NCBI RefSeq assembly: GCF_008831285.2
Contig: NC_045143.1
Location: forward strand, 4,473,503-4,537,502
Source of the DNA: Nymphaea colorata
Lineage: Eukaryota > Streptophyta > Magnoliopsida > Nymphaeales > Nymphaeaceae
Length of the DNA stretch: 64,000 bases
Direction: 5' to 3'
Shown here: one piece after another, positions 12,979 through 24,400 of the stretch
How the letters are laid out: the number at the start of each line of letters is the position of its first letter
How positions within the stretch are numbered: position 1 is the stretch's first letter
Translations under genes and position numbers: made by a program
The notes under the pieces: model-generated
What the model was told of the DNA's origin: nothing
The model's input: only the letters and a program-made list of their open reading frames with translations
Databases searched by the model: none

Positions 12979-13592
12979 TCAGTTGGTAGCTCTCACAACC
13001 CTCGTCTTGAACAACAAGATGAAGACTTGCTCAATGGAGAAATATATGAAGCACCCTCTCGAGTGTGTCACGAAGGATCCGAAACTGCTTCCCACAATGC
13101 AATGCCATGCCGGGCCGTAGATAGTGTCGAACTCCTGCACATAAGAGTCGATCATATGCGGCTTAGTTCATCATTAAAAGAAAATTTACTTCAAAAATGT
13201 AGTCATCAAAAGTTTGTAAGTACAAATTCTTCCTTTTCATATTATTGTTATTAATAGGCAACTCTTTTATGGGGCCCTGATAGTGAATCTCCATTATGGT
13301 ACATGTATATGTATATAATATATATATCCAACAAATGCACATGCGATGGTCCTTAAGGGGGGGACGCTGCATGGCATTGCCAAGTGTGACAGTCAAATTA
13401 GCTGTTCATTCGCTCCACCCAACACCCAATTCATTAATACCTCCCACTCACGCACAGGCCGATCGATACGGTTTCGAAAACTTCATCAGCTGCTTAGTCC
13501 ACTCAGGGTTATTAAAGAATGACGTGCTTAATTTGTCGCAAACCCATCGCACTAGGCCCACCAAGCCTGCTGCTCAGTTTATGCGTCTAAGA

Positions 13593-13645
<53 letters not shown>

Positions 13646-14973
13646 AGACCCTCATATTGCAGACTTACTTGATGAGAATCATGTTGACCATAGATTTCAA
13701 CAAAATCAGACAACAGAGATTGAATTGCAATAGATAAGTCAAATTCATTTTCTTTCAGATACCGTCAAAGGAGAATTTGCTTGAGATCTTTGGCCTAGAT
13801 CGTTCTCATTAAAGGACTAGATTTTCAAGTCTTTAGAATGTGAACATTATTAAACGTAGGTTCTTAGGTACACTAATGCTTAGAATTCAGTCTGACTCAC
13901 AAAAAAATCGCGTACCAGGTAATTTTGTGAAAATTGGACGAATGGTTGTCTTTATGAACTTTAGAAATTTCTTCTTGTATAATCATAAAAACTAAAATTC
14001 TGCCAACAAATACTGTGTATATATAATATATAGTATAAAATATAAGTAGGTTTTGTGGCCCTGCTAAAAGTAAGTTTTACATATATCACACATGTGCCCC
14101 CTAGCGGCTTTCTGGCTCCCCCGTGTATGTGGGTGTAACATGAATATTTGGCCACGTTGAATCTCACCATGAATCTTCAAACGCGACTTACTGATGATAT
14201 CGTGCCCAGAGGCAGCCGGCGTCACGATAACTCTAAAAAATTTGGACGAAGAAAATTCAGCTTTTATTTTTCATCTTCATCTCTTTGAGTTTGTAGCATT
14301 CTCCTTCCCTTTTTTTTTTTTTCTGCAGTGTAAGTTTACAGCCAAAACTCCCGGAAACAACCGTAGATTCTAAAGGAAAGATCAGAAGAGACCAATGGTG
14401 GACTTGGACTGTGGGTACCTTTTTAATGGCGAAGGCCATGTGCTTGGCGCTGAACTTCTCCAGGCTATCGTATGCTCGCCTCGCGCACCGGAAGGCATGA
14501 GCCTGCATGAACGCCGGCATGTCCACCGCCCTCACCTTCGCGTTCGCGAAGGCAGCCACCGACCCCGCATGCATTTCCACTTCCGACACCGACTTCCTCC
14601 TCGGATCCATATCCACTCCGGTCAGGTCCTCCTGCTGACCCAAGTTCCCGGCCAGCACTCTCGACCCCACAATCCATTCCACTTCCGACGCCGATTTCCT
14701 CCTCTGATCCATCTCCACAACGGTCTGATCTTCTTCCTGACTCAATTTTGCAGCTAGCGTTCTCTCACTGGCCGGGACCAAGCTTCTAAGGACCTTCGAT
14801 TGCCTCTTTGGCTTCTCCAGTGGCTCGGCCTTGCGTCCCTCTACGACCACCTTGGTCATGCTCGCTAGGCGCCTCCCGGCCTTCCTCACCATGAGCTCGG
14901 CTGCTCCTTTCACTGGTTTTATCCGATCCGCTCTGGTTGGTGCTTGAGTTTCCATTGGATCTCCTCGGAGCAA
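12979..14973 (-). CDS. Dynein light chain (DYNLL type) with N-terminal extension (2 exons, 236 aa)
   Basis: Exon 1 is 14973-14419 (185 codons) and exon 2 is 13134-12979 (51 codons plus TGA), joined in phase 0 at AAG|GTACCC and GTGCAG|GAG. The C-terminal 85 or so residues are the DYNLL/LC8 fold: [20 protein letters not shown], then EKFSAKHM, then exon 2 with [39 protein letters not shown]. Flowering plants lack dynein heavy chains, so these proteins are thought to act as dimerising hubs for other partners. Residues 73-106 and 107-140 are two copies of a 34-residue segment with the core MDxRRKSxSEVE. An in-frame Met at residue 7 (METQ) is an alternative start. The single 1.28-kb intron carries an (AT)n tract. 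The total length resembles the longer plant DYNLL members rather than the ~90-aa canonical LC8. Confidence 0.93.
13594..13639. repeat. (AT)n microsatellite in the dynein light chain intron
   Basis: About 23 AT units without interruption. Confidence 0.95.
14554..14757 (-). repeat. 102-bp tandem duplication inside dynein light chain exon 1
   Basis: Two adjacent 34-codon units keep the reading frame. They encode [10 protein letters not shown]...[13 protein letters not shown] and [10 protein letters not shown]...[13 protein letters not shown]. The copies have diverged at both DNA and protein level, so the duplication is not recent. Confidence 0.85.
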
Positions 14974-15616
14974 GTGATTCTCCTTCAGATTTGATGAACA
15001 AGAAAGAGAGGGGAGGAGGGCGAGGGGAGAAAATTGAGATTGGGTTGTTCATGACGGAGGATTATTATAATGCTGGACTGAATCATTGATGAGAGCCAGG
15101 TAAATTAATATATTATAGACCAATAGGGACCATGTGGCTTCTGAATCCCAAAAAAAAAAAAAGACGAGAAAAGTTAGGCTATGATTTGATTTATTTTAAT
15201 TTGCTCTGTTCTTGGCAGCAACTAGACTAATAAGTGCCCTATAAAGAAAATTAGAAAAAAAACTAAGACAAAATAAATAAAATACTAGATTTGAACTCAG
15301 GATGAGCCATCTATTTATAGTGTTCACGCTTTGTGAGGTTGGAGAAAACACAATCAAGTGGATCTTTGAACAGGGAGATTCATCAGCCGAAGCTTTTATC
15401 TTTCAGTGTGTATCGGGATGGTCTCCCTATTATGCTTTAATTTATGCATCAGTAATCTCACTTTTACATCACAATCACTTTTACATCACAAAAAAGTTAA
15501 GTGTACATTTGTAAATGTTGAACTGAAATTCGCTATTTGCTTTAACATGAAGTGTCATTTTCTAATTTCTCTTTCAAATTTTATACGGTTTCTATGAATT
15601 TTTCATTGGCATGCTA
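14974..15616. other. Upstream region of the dynein light chain gene
   Basis: Up to about 15060 this is probably the gene's 5' leader (purine-rich on the + strand). Beyond it is AT-rich DNA without recognised genes or elements. Confidence 0.4.
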
Positions 15617-15780
15617 CTTAGAAACTGTTTGAAAACACGAGTAACATACAGATCTCGTTCCATAAATCTATTCCAAAAAAAATGTGATTAATTCATGGAA
15701 CAATTGTAACCACTTTTTGAATGACAGATTAATGAGAAAATATAAGACAGATTCATGGGGCATGTCAAACAGCTTCTAAG
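15617..15780. mobile_element. Small TIR element (164 bp)
   Basis: Ends CTTAGAAACTGTTTGA (15617-15632) and TCAAACAGCTTCTAAG (15765-15780) are inverted repeats with one mismatch in 16. The interior is AT-rich with ATTCATG repeats and no coding capacity. No target duplication is obvious, so the class is open. Confidence 0.6.
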
Positions 15781-18700
15781 GGGACTGATCAGTACAGTTC
15801 AATGTTCAGTAAATTTGCTCTAATCTTTGGACAAATTCATGAAACAAGATTTTTCAAAAAATACAGTACTTCCATTACCAAATTGCTCGGAAGAGGAGGA
15901 GGCTTGAATTGAATCTGAGGGTCCGCACAACTCAATCCAGACAAATATTACCACTTCGGGTTCTCTCATGTCGTATTTGTTTGTAGTCCCAACTTGCGTG
16001 CTCCTATTCTCACGCCGTGTCTTGTCTTTGGAAAAAGACCACGGCATGGCCGGCAATACGCGAGAAACACTCTTAGCCATGAATTGGGAAGGTCAAGTGG
16101 CATTACCAGCAGCCCTTGATCATTAGAGATGATTGAAACGCTTGTGGTGTTAGCATCAGGAGAGGTCCCTCTGCGTATGGCTAGGGCGACAGATTGCCAT
16201 TTTCTAGATGGAAGCTAAGCTGTAGGTAGTTGGTGTCAATCCAATTCTACATCTAGTTATGGTAGCACATATGTAGACCAAGCTTGCTTTTTATTTGTTT
16301 TTCTGGGCCGACAAAATTTGATGCATTTTCATTCATCAAACTTTTGCACCCTCATGCATGATCCGTATATTGGTTGTTTAAACAATATCAATATACGGTC
16401 ATTAATGAAGCAAGGCTACATATTGAATTATTGGTATGACTGAACAGCCTATACTTTTTCTCATCTCCCAGCCAAGCGCGTTTAGGCAAGCTAGCAACTA
16501 GGATCCCCCTAACTTTTCATGTTTTATTCTTGAAATCTACTCCATCTCATCTCATGCAATTGAATATAGGGGGTCAAAAATTGAATGATGATTCTAGCTT
16601 TTTAGAGTTACTCAACCATCTAATATGTACCATATGATCTAATATGATAGATGGTTATGAAAAAAAAAAGTTTCAAATTTTGTTTGATAGATTAATTGAT
16701 TACCAGTTGATCAATCCAAGTATTTGTTGCTGCTTGTAATCTTGTGAAGGTTTCAAATTTTGTTTTCCTTCTCTTTTTATTTCTAAAAAATTATTTGCTC
16801 TAAGAAGAAATTCGGGCAACAGTAATGTGGATTTTACTGTATAATGTGAATAAAAATCCCTCTTCCACAGGTTTTTGTTTCAGGAACGTAATTTTCAGAT
16901 GAAAGTTGCTGAAACAAAATATCTGAGAACTGAGCTTGTTGACTTCCTCGGGTAGACTTGGAACAAAAAAAAAAAAAAGTTGAAAAAAAATACCAAACAA
17001 AAAACCAACCTATGAGTCTCTGTCTCAGCGAGATAAATTCAAAAGCCAACACCGCAACCATTTTTCTAACTCAAATTCCCTCGCCCCAACCAAAGCCTCC
17101 TAAATCTTTCATCCTTTCTCGCTCAAACTCTCAAACTAAGTTAAAACCACAAAGGAAAAAGGAAAGGATGGGAAGTGCCCGACAATGGCTGCAAGGCAGG
17201 AGTGGAGATGGATGGTATCTACAAGCATGAAAGGAAAACAGCAGGGAGGCGGTGAAAATGTTGGTCTATAGAGTTGGGCAACTTGAAGAATGCAGCAGCC
17301 GGCGAGCAGGAGGCACCCACCGGCAGAGGCAGGCAATCGAAGGCGAGGCTCGTGCGACGGGGTGGGGGAGGAGGGAGCCCCTACTGCTGTGTTGCCTGCT
17401 GCAAAGGTCAAAAGGGGAGAAAGGTCTGCGCTCTCGCCCTTGAGAGTGCGGACTTTTATCTTGTGCGTGATCGGCCGGTGATAAAAATCCCATTTCACAG
17501 ACAAAAATTTGCCTTCTACAGTAAAATTCGAGGCTACTTCCAGCAGCAATTTTTCAAGTCCTTGGAACTAGTTGCTACAGCTAGCTGCTCTTATCCCCCT
17601 TTGTATTTCATTCTATCAACAGAGTGAATGGTAATGTTATGGTCAGCGGCTTGAGTGCTTGAAGTTTGTAATTTTTTCTACTTAAATACAAATCTGTTTT
17701 TCCAGAATCTGAGAAATTTACTCTGACTGAATGTCCGGGTCATATGCTGTGACAGAAGTCGGGTTGACTAAGTTACTTGTCTTCCTCCTATTCAATTGTT
17801 TATGTTGAGTAAGTTGAAGGACAATTGGGTGGAAAATGAGACGACCTATAACTATAGCAGAAGGCTGCCACTGCCAACACTATTGCTTGTTTGGTGAGAC
17901 GAGTTTGTTGGGAAATGAAAAATGTAAGAAATTATTTGGTCCTAAAAGTTGAACCAAATTCATAGGACATTGGAACATATCTTACATGAATATACTCCCA
18001 ATCTTTGATGTAGATTCATGAAATAATAAAATTCACTATGTAGTAGTTCGAATCAAGAGACTGAACTCGTTCAATCAATTAGAATGTCAACGAAGCACTA
18101 GGAAAGGAATAGTGGAGCAGTTGATGATGGGTTTAGCTCAGGAGCCCACACAGAGTTCAAAGAATTTATTTCTAGGAGTTCTTTACAAGACTGTTCAGGT
18201 AAACATCATTTATTTAGCATGGAATTTATTGTTCATTGCTTGTGATTTCAGTTCATTTCATTTCCGAAACGGGAGGTGCGCATTTTGTTCATCCCTTATT
18301 TCCGCTTTGCCGGCTTGTTGAAAGCTGAATTCAATGCGAAGACATGTCTAGATGCATGCGAAGAAATGTCTCGCTGATCCGACGGTTCTCTTTTGAGATG
18401 GCCATTGGATCCATCGATTAGGATTCCTGTCAGGATGAACAAGCGGACCCTGTGTCTGTACCAATACACACCCCCGGTTTATTTATCAAAAACATATGTG
18501 TTGCTCTTTGATTATATGATATTAAAAGACACCTCTTTCTTTAATAGCAACACTCTTAAGAGAAGAAGCTATAACATTTATGAATTTCTGTGGCTTTCAC
18601 CACAACGCACGATTAGCAAATCTATCTTATTAGACGAGGAGTTTCAATTCTAGTTCACCGCATTACTACCGGTTGTCATCAGATACACTCACTCTTCTTC

Positions 18701-19798
18701 GATGCTCAGAATTAGATGAAAGCATCATTTTCTCATTATAGAAATTCTGTGCATCTTAATCATCGGAGATCAAACCCCCAAATAAATTATAAACGACTAA
18801 ATAATTGTAGAAATTATCCAAAAGTATTTCATTCATAGCAATGACGAAACAAAAGCCATTAGCAGAAACATAAATGCACTCTTTCAAAACTACATATTTG
18901 AAACGAGAGCTAATTTCAATCAAACCGGACATATTTGACTTACGAATCATGCAAGAAGCCACCTTTTTATGTTCCACTTCTTCAAGCAGCATAGAGTCAT
19001 CGGGAAGTCCCACGGGAGAGAGTGATGACTGGCTCGCAGATGCTATCAAGCGAAGGGAAACAGATCGGAGGACAGTAATAAAAGATGCTCAAGTACAATC
19101 TGAGCAACTCTTTTTGTCAAAATATTGCAACTCGGACTTTTAATTTAAGACACAATTGACTTGTTCTTCAGAAGTTGTGTAAGACGGCGAATTCATGTAC
19201 ATAATACACCCATTTTTAAGACAGCTAAATGTCATTTCCTCAATAGAGAAAACAGATTAACAACCATCCAACGCTTGATTGCAATGGTTTCTTGCCCATA
19301 ATGTGAAGAAATACAACAAAAGGAAATTTGAAAAGAAATTTTGATAAAAAATCAGATTTGCATCTTCAGAGTGAGAAGAGCCACATGAAACACAAGAAAC
19401 AGGTGGTCATTAATGTCTATGCAATACCCATCACGAGTTCCCATTGCGATGAGGTGAGAAATAGCTTTTGAACTGAACGCGAATTTTGTTATGCCGAGAC
19501 CCATCACAAAAAACACAGGAGAGGGCAAAAACAACCTGTAAAACAAAAAAAAACAGAAACAATTTCATAAATGATGCAAAATGGCCTCAGAATTGCAGAA
19601 TTACATCAAGACTCTACAGCCTTTCAGTCCCGAAAGATGGTGTAATTTTTTAAAAGCTTCATCCCTGGCCAGATCAACGACTAACATTGAAAAAAAAAAC
19701 AACAGAAAAATAGAAAGAAGCTAAATAAGAAAAAACAGAGGCATTCACGTTAGAAAATTTAAGATAACACAAAAATCTAATGACATACATAATATATG
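15781..19798. other. Intergenic DNA; no recognised gene
   Basis: Contains a 36-nt palindrome (16363-16398) and a GC-richer patch at about 17160-17460 with open frames on both strands that match nothing known. An 86-codon minus-strand frame (16080-15820), an 89-codon plus frame (18874-19143) and a 64-codon minus frame (19546-19352) exist but lack recognisable domains. The remainder is AT-rich. Confidence 0.35.
16363..16398. repeat. 36-nt near-perfect palindrome
   Basis: CCGTATATTG at 16363-16372 is mirrored by CAATATACGG at 16389-16398, with the self-complementary TTGTTTAAACAA between them. It could extrude as a cruciform or bind a dimeric factor. Confidence 0.8.
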
Positions 19799-20005
19799 TC
19801 TCATGGCCAATCCCAGGAAGTAATGGCAGTGACACTGCTACTCAAGGCGATGGAATATGAGACCACTGAAGGAAGCACACAGCAATTAAGCTGAAGAGTG
19901 CCCATCAGTTTACTCGGAGACGTTGGCATAGGAATATGCAAGTATCATGAACTTACTCCACATATGCCAGGGAGTTCTCCTGCCAGAAGAATCAGCCCCC
20001 GTCTC
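19799..20005 (-). ncRNA. Putative structured RNA element, copy A
   Basis: Two helices with distal closing stems. Hairpin 2 is closed by TCTCAT (19799-19804) with ATGAGA (19857-19862) and contains GCAGT-GAC-ACTGC (19826-19838). Hairpin 1 is closed by GAGACG (19917-19922) with CGTCTC (20000-20005) and contains GGCATA pairing with TATGCC. Copy B, 403 bp away, keeps these helices through paired substitutions. Strand is inferred from nearby telobox blocks. A coding explanation is weakened by single-base indels between the copies, though a short minus frame ending SWDWP-stop is shared. RNA class not identified. Confidence 0.45.
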
Positions 20006-20201
20006 AATAATAGAAGTAAACGTTAAAAAAAGGACTTTGGGGACAAAACATACCACCGAGTGTAACAAACAAGTCTGGAACGTAATATGTTGTCTCTAAA
20101 AACAGGCGACAAGTACATAAAATCAACAGATTTAAAAGAACCTTTACTTAAAACAAATCATATGCTAAATGACTAAGGGATCTGACAAGAAAAAATGTAT
20201 A

Positions 20202-20424
20202 TCTCATGGCCAATCCCAGAAAGTAATGGCGGTGACACCGCTACTCAAGGCGATGGAATATGAGACATCTCATGAACAGAGGCAGCATCAACAGATTTCT
20301 CAGCGTCACTGTCGTTGATATTCACAAGTTTGATATGTGACGTTAACAAAGGAATTTACAAGCATTATCAGTTTGCTCCAAATGTTAAAGCGACCCTTCG
20401 CCAGAAGATTCGCCCCCGTCACAT
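20202..20424 (-). ncRNA. Putative structured RNA element, copy B
   Basis: Tandem partner of copy A. Hairpin 2: TCTCAT (20202-20207) with ATGAGA (20260-20265), inner stem GCGGT-GAC-ACCGC (20229-20241). Hairpin 1: ATGTGACG (20335-20342) with CGTCACAT (20417-20424), inner TTAACA pairing with TGTTAA. On the minus strand a TTTTTT run follows hairpin 2 about 10 nt later, which could be a pol III stop, but no pol III promoter was found. Confidence 0.45.
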
Positions 20425-21401
20425 ATTTTCGGATGCCAAATGAACAAACCCAATAAGATTCACAAGAAACGGATGAAGAATCGTTAACTACAAGAAAGCC
20501 ATCCATCAAAAGGAATGGTGACAAGAGAAAGTAATCTACCTATGAATGCCCGATTTGAGAGGCAGCTCACAAAATATACTGATGTTGAAAACACAAGGGA
20601 AAATGTTGAAAAATAGTTTGCGAATTTGAATTTCCTTTTTTGTTGCACTACTTCAGACTCAGTATTGAATGAACGGCGAAACACCCCGTCCATGTCTCAA
20701 TTAGAGAACACGAAGGATTACGAAGAATGACCCATCCATAAAACATGTAGACAGGGGGAAAGTAACAGAAAACAGACATTAGCATGTAATCTGTGTCGCA
20801 TAAGCCTGTCAAATCCATCTCTGCCTGTTTTACGAGATGCCACGCTACCATGTACCAGTCGAGGCATCAGATACCTCAGGCACAACGTGAAGAGCAAGTG
20901 GAAACATTCACTGTAAGAAACATAAAAAAATGAAAACAATATGAAATCAAGGAAAAAATGACACAGACGAGTTGAAGCGCTCAACCGACAAAAACTGCAC
21001 ATTGATGAAATCAAGCAACCTAATTTTTTAACATAAAATTCATCTTCACGAAAGAATGCCACCCATATTTTTCAACATGATGGATGTTCACGTATCACAA
21101 GAAATAAGAGTGCACGCACATGGAACTTTCGGTTCCAAAAGATTGCTTGGTAAAAAAGTGTAGCGCAAGGTATGAAATATGAAGAAGCAAGAGAAAATTT
21201 AAGGCAAAAGGTTCGACCATGATCTAAACACTAGAAAAGAAAAACCAGGGTCGGATCTAGAAAAACAAGACAATTCGTGCAACCTCAGCCGAAAGATGGT
21301 GATTATTTAGTTACTAATCACAGTCACGCTCAGTAACGTGGAATAGCATTCATCATAGATTGCACCGATAACAAAAACATAAACGCAATGAAAGACTTTC
21401 C

Positions 21402-22122
21402 AGTTCACAGATAATGCCCAAAAAGTTTGGGTCTTCCCGATTCAACCTAGCTTTAGACAAAGCAGGTGGATCAAGGCTTGACCCTGCCCATTACCACACA
21501 ACGAAAAAAAAGGAAAAGTAAGAAGAGTGACAGATAGGGGAATCAGATGGTAGTGCATGTTAAAGATTCATCATTCGAATGCAGACTTATTTTGGGTTAT
21601 TTCATCATCATATTGCCCCCAATACAATAATCGAAATGCAAAACGGAAAAATACTAAGACTAAATAAAACTTCTCAAATCCGGAAAACACTCAACGACGC
21701 ACAAAGAGAAGACCACCGGATAAAGAGAGAGTGTGAGAGTGATCAGATGCAAATGTCGTTCACCATGGGCGCCATAAAGGACGCAAGTAAGACTGGGGCG
21801 ACAAGTAGAATCATCACCTTCAACTCCCACCAATCTGTTTAGCAAAGAGCGAAGGGAAGGAGAGAGGAAGGGATTTGGGGTGAGGGAAGAGGAAAAGGAG
21901 AAACGAGTATGGGAAGAGTCTGCGACTGCAAGCGGCGGCACCCCTTCGACCCATAAATAGGGTTTAGGGTTTCGGGGTTTTAGGCTGGAGGGGCAGTTTG
22001 CCGCGGCATATGCAAACGGGTGGACGGGTCCCAAATCATGCTCCTGCCAGATCCGAACTTAAAACTAAATCGGATCCCTAAAAACATGCCCAAAATAATT
22101 CGTCGACGGCAAAGAAACGGGT
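21402..22122 (-). repeat. Telobox-bearing duplicated block, copy 1
   Basis: This block recurs at 23749-24386 in the same orientation with similarity over most of its length. Shared landmarks are AAAAAGTTTGGGTCTTCCCG, ACTGGGGCGACA, CAACTCCCACCAATCTG, a telobox, and GTCGACGGCAAAGAAA. Reading frames are not kept between copies (one-base indels near 21770 and its partner), so it is more likely promoter, leader or non-coding RNA than protein. Transcription is inferred to run leftward from the telobox. A pair GTGATGA and CTGA on the minus strand loosely resembles C/D snoRNA boxes. Confidence 0.6.
21958..21972 (-). promoter_or_regulatory. Telobox promoter element, copy 1
   Basis: TAGGGTTTAGGGTTT on the + strand, i.e. 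AAACCCTAAACCCTA on the minus strand, followed on the minus strand by TTTATGG, a possible TATA-like sequence. Teloboxes are typical of plant ribosome-biogenesis, snoRNA and other growth-linked promoters. Confidence 0.6.
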
Positions 22123-23317
22123 GTAGTTAATGAGTACCGAATATCCAATCTTTTGGGTGAGAATAGGATCTAAGTGGATCGCATCAGATTTGGTATGAAA
22201 ACCCAACATTGATCAAATTGAAAATCTAATGTTAAATTTTCTCATCAAACACAAACAAATCTATTCAAATTCTAATCTAATATGGAAACTATATTTCAAC
22301 CACTGAACAATATACGTGAAAAAAGGGCGAAGTTGTAGGGGTGGATACAAGCGACCCACTTTCATTTTGCAATAGGGTGATATCGATCTGCTCTGGGTAG
22401 TGGGTATTTTTTGACAAAACTTTGATTTGTAATCCAGATTTGTATAAACTTATTGTCTGGATCTGGACTTTCGTGATTGAAAGTGGGAGCATATAAGGGT
22501 TGGAACTCAGATCTGTGGAAGACCTGTCCAGATTAATTGGGTTGAGTCAGAGAGCATCTAGGGTTTGTATCACCAAGGTGAAATGGAGTGCAAATGTAAA
22601 CCGGTTCATGCAACGCATTTTGGACCAGTTCCTGTTTCATTTAATATGTACTGCCCATTTACAAACCAAAAAAGAAACCCTAAATATCATTATTTTTTCA
22701 GTGGTATCCTCTTTTCAGCGGCAGCCCCTTCTTCTTTTTCCGGCGCCTTGCTTTGTATTGTAATGACTATTGATCATTATTGTTAGGTTTTTCAGTGTAA
22801 CGACCGCAAGTCTGCAACTCTGTTTTCTTATTCGCAGCATGTTTTTCGTTGTGAATACGTGTGATGTTCATGTATCGATGAAACTACTAGTCTTTCAAAC
22901 TGTGATGCATCGTTTCTATGAGGCTATTAGTAGTGTCTGAACCCTGTTTTTTGTTCCTGTTTGCTTGCAGTGTGTTACTGATGTCCCAATAAAATTGCAA
23001 AAAGGTAAAGCAACTTGGACTCCAAATCCTGGATCTTGTTTCTCCGATGGGAAAGTTATCCAACTTAGGGTAAACGTAAAGAAGTCCTTCCTTCCAGCAC
23101 TCAAAACACTCCTTTAATCAGCTGCCGTTCAAAGAAAGCGTAAAAGCAATGTCAGCAACAATTTTTGTGGCTGATTTAAGAGTACCACTTATAGATTTCT
23201 AATTAAAGATGTCTTATAAATATTTATTTTCTTTTTTTAGAGATATTTTTTATTGTTTTCTATGAATATCTTCACCGATTAGCAACCTCACCTAAAAATA
23301 AATCTAAATAGAATATA
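22123..23317. other. Spacer between the duplicated blocks; no recognised gene
   Basis: Moderately AT-rich DNA with short open frames that match nothing known. I see no transposon ends in it. Confidence 0.35.
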
Positions 23318-23593
23318 ACGAAATCAATAGTATTATAAAATATGATGATGTTATTTGATTGTTGTACATTATTTTTGTCTTTTTACTTACTCTCGTTACT
23401 TTTATTTAAATTTGTCCCTATTTAATGTGTAGCCACATAAGTAATTTAAATAAATTATGTTAGTTGTTACTTATGTGGCTATACATTAAATAGGGACAAA
23501 TTTAAATAAAAGTAACGAGAGGAAGTAAGAGGATAAAAATAATGTACAACAATCAAATAAAATCATCATATTTTATAATATTATTAATTTCGT
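23318..23593. mobile_element. Foldback MITE, 276 bp, arms about 125 bp
   Basis: Left arm 23318-23444 and right arm 23467-23593 are nearly complementary end to end, around a loop of about 22 nt. Arms contain CATTAAATAGGGACAAATTT and TAAAAGTAACGAGAG. There is no coding capacity. The inverted arms would give a long hairpin transcript. Confidence 0.9.
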
Positions 23594-23748
23594 TCAAGTA
23601 AATAATTCAAATCTCGTTATTCACTTTTGAACAATGTAAATAATCAAAATAATATTTAGCATTGAATATGTTCATTTGCATTAGAATAACACCGGCAATT
23701 GAATGTATGGTGGATCGAGCTCTTATTATTCACAATAAAAAAGTTTGC

Positions 23749-24386
23749 AGTTCCCAGATACTGCTCAAAAAGTTTGGGTCTTCCCGATTCAACTCAGTCT
23801 TGGACAAAGCCGGTGGATTAAGGCTTGACTCAACAAAAACTAAAAAAGTACGAAGAGTCACAGGAATCGGATGGTAGATTCATCATTCGAATACAGACGT
23901 ATTAGGGTTATTCCATCGTCATATTTCCCCCAATTCAATACTCGAAATGCAAAACGGGAAAGCACTAAGACTAACTAAAACTTCTCAAATCTGGAAAACC
24001 ATCAACGATGCGAAAAGAGAAACCACTGGAGAAAGAGAGTGTGTGAGAGTGATCAGAGGGAATTGTCGTTCACCATGGGCGCCCAATAGAGGACGCAAGT
24101 AAGACTGGGGCGACATGTAGAATCATCACCTTCAACTCCCACCAATCTGCTTAGCAAAGAGCGAAGGAAAGAGAGAGAGCGAAGGAAAGAGACTGCTACT
24201 GCGAGCGGCGGCGGCCACTCCTTCGACCCATAAATAGGGTTTAGGGTTTCGGGGGCCAGCCTCCCGCGGCAGCTGCAAACGGGTCCCAAATCATGGTCCT
24301 GTCAGATCCGAGCTTGAAACTAAATCGGATCCCTAAAAACATGCTCAAAAATTCAAAATAATTCGTCGACGGCAAAGAAATGGGTA
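23749..24386 (-). repeat. Telobox-bearing duplicated block, copy 2
   Basis: Second copy of the 21402-22122 block, somewhat shorter through several internal deletions. It lies about 155 bp after the foldback MITE and ends about 15 bp before a TIR element. The structured-RNA pair seen downstream of copy 1 is not repeated downstream of this copy, so the duplication was partial. Confidence 0.6.
24235..24249 (-). promoter_or_regulatory. Telobox promoter element, copy 2
   Basis: The same TAGGGTTTAGGGTTT followed by TCGGGG as in copy 1, with the same adjacent CCATAAA context. Confidence 0.6.
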
Positions 24387-24400
24387 TGGACCTTAAACCC

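Noticed and set aside
17136-17549. 137-codon minus-strand frame
   Set aside because: No domain; opposite-strand frames are also open in the same GC-rich patch, so composition explains it.
21958-21972. Telomere-like repeat as an interstitial telomere or telomerase RNA template
   Set aside because: Only two repeat units are present, duplicated with its promoter-like flank, and there is no pol III upstream element; a telobox is the simpler reading.
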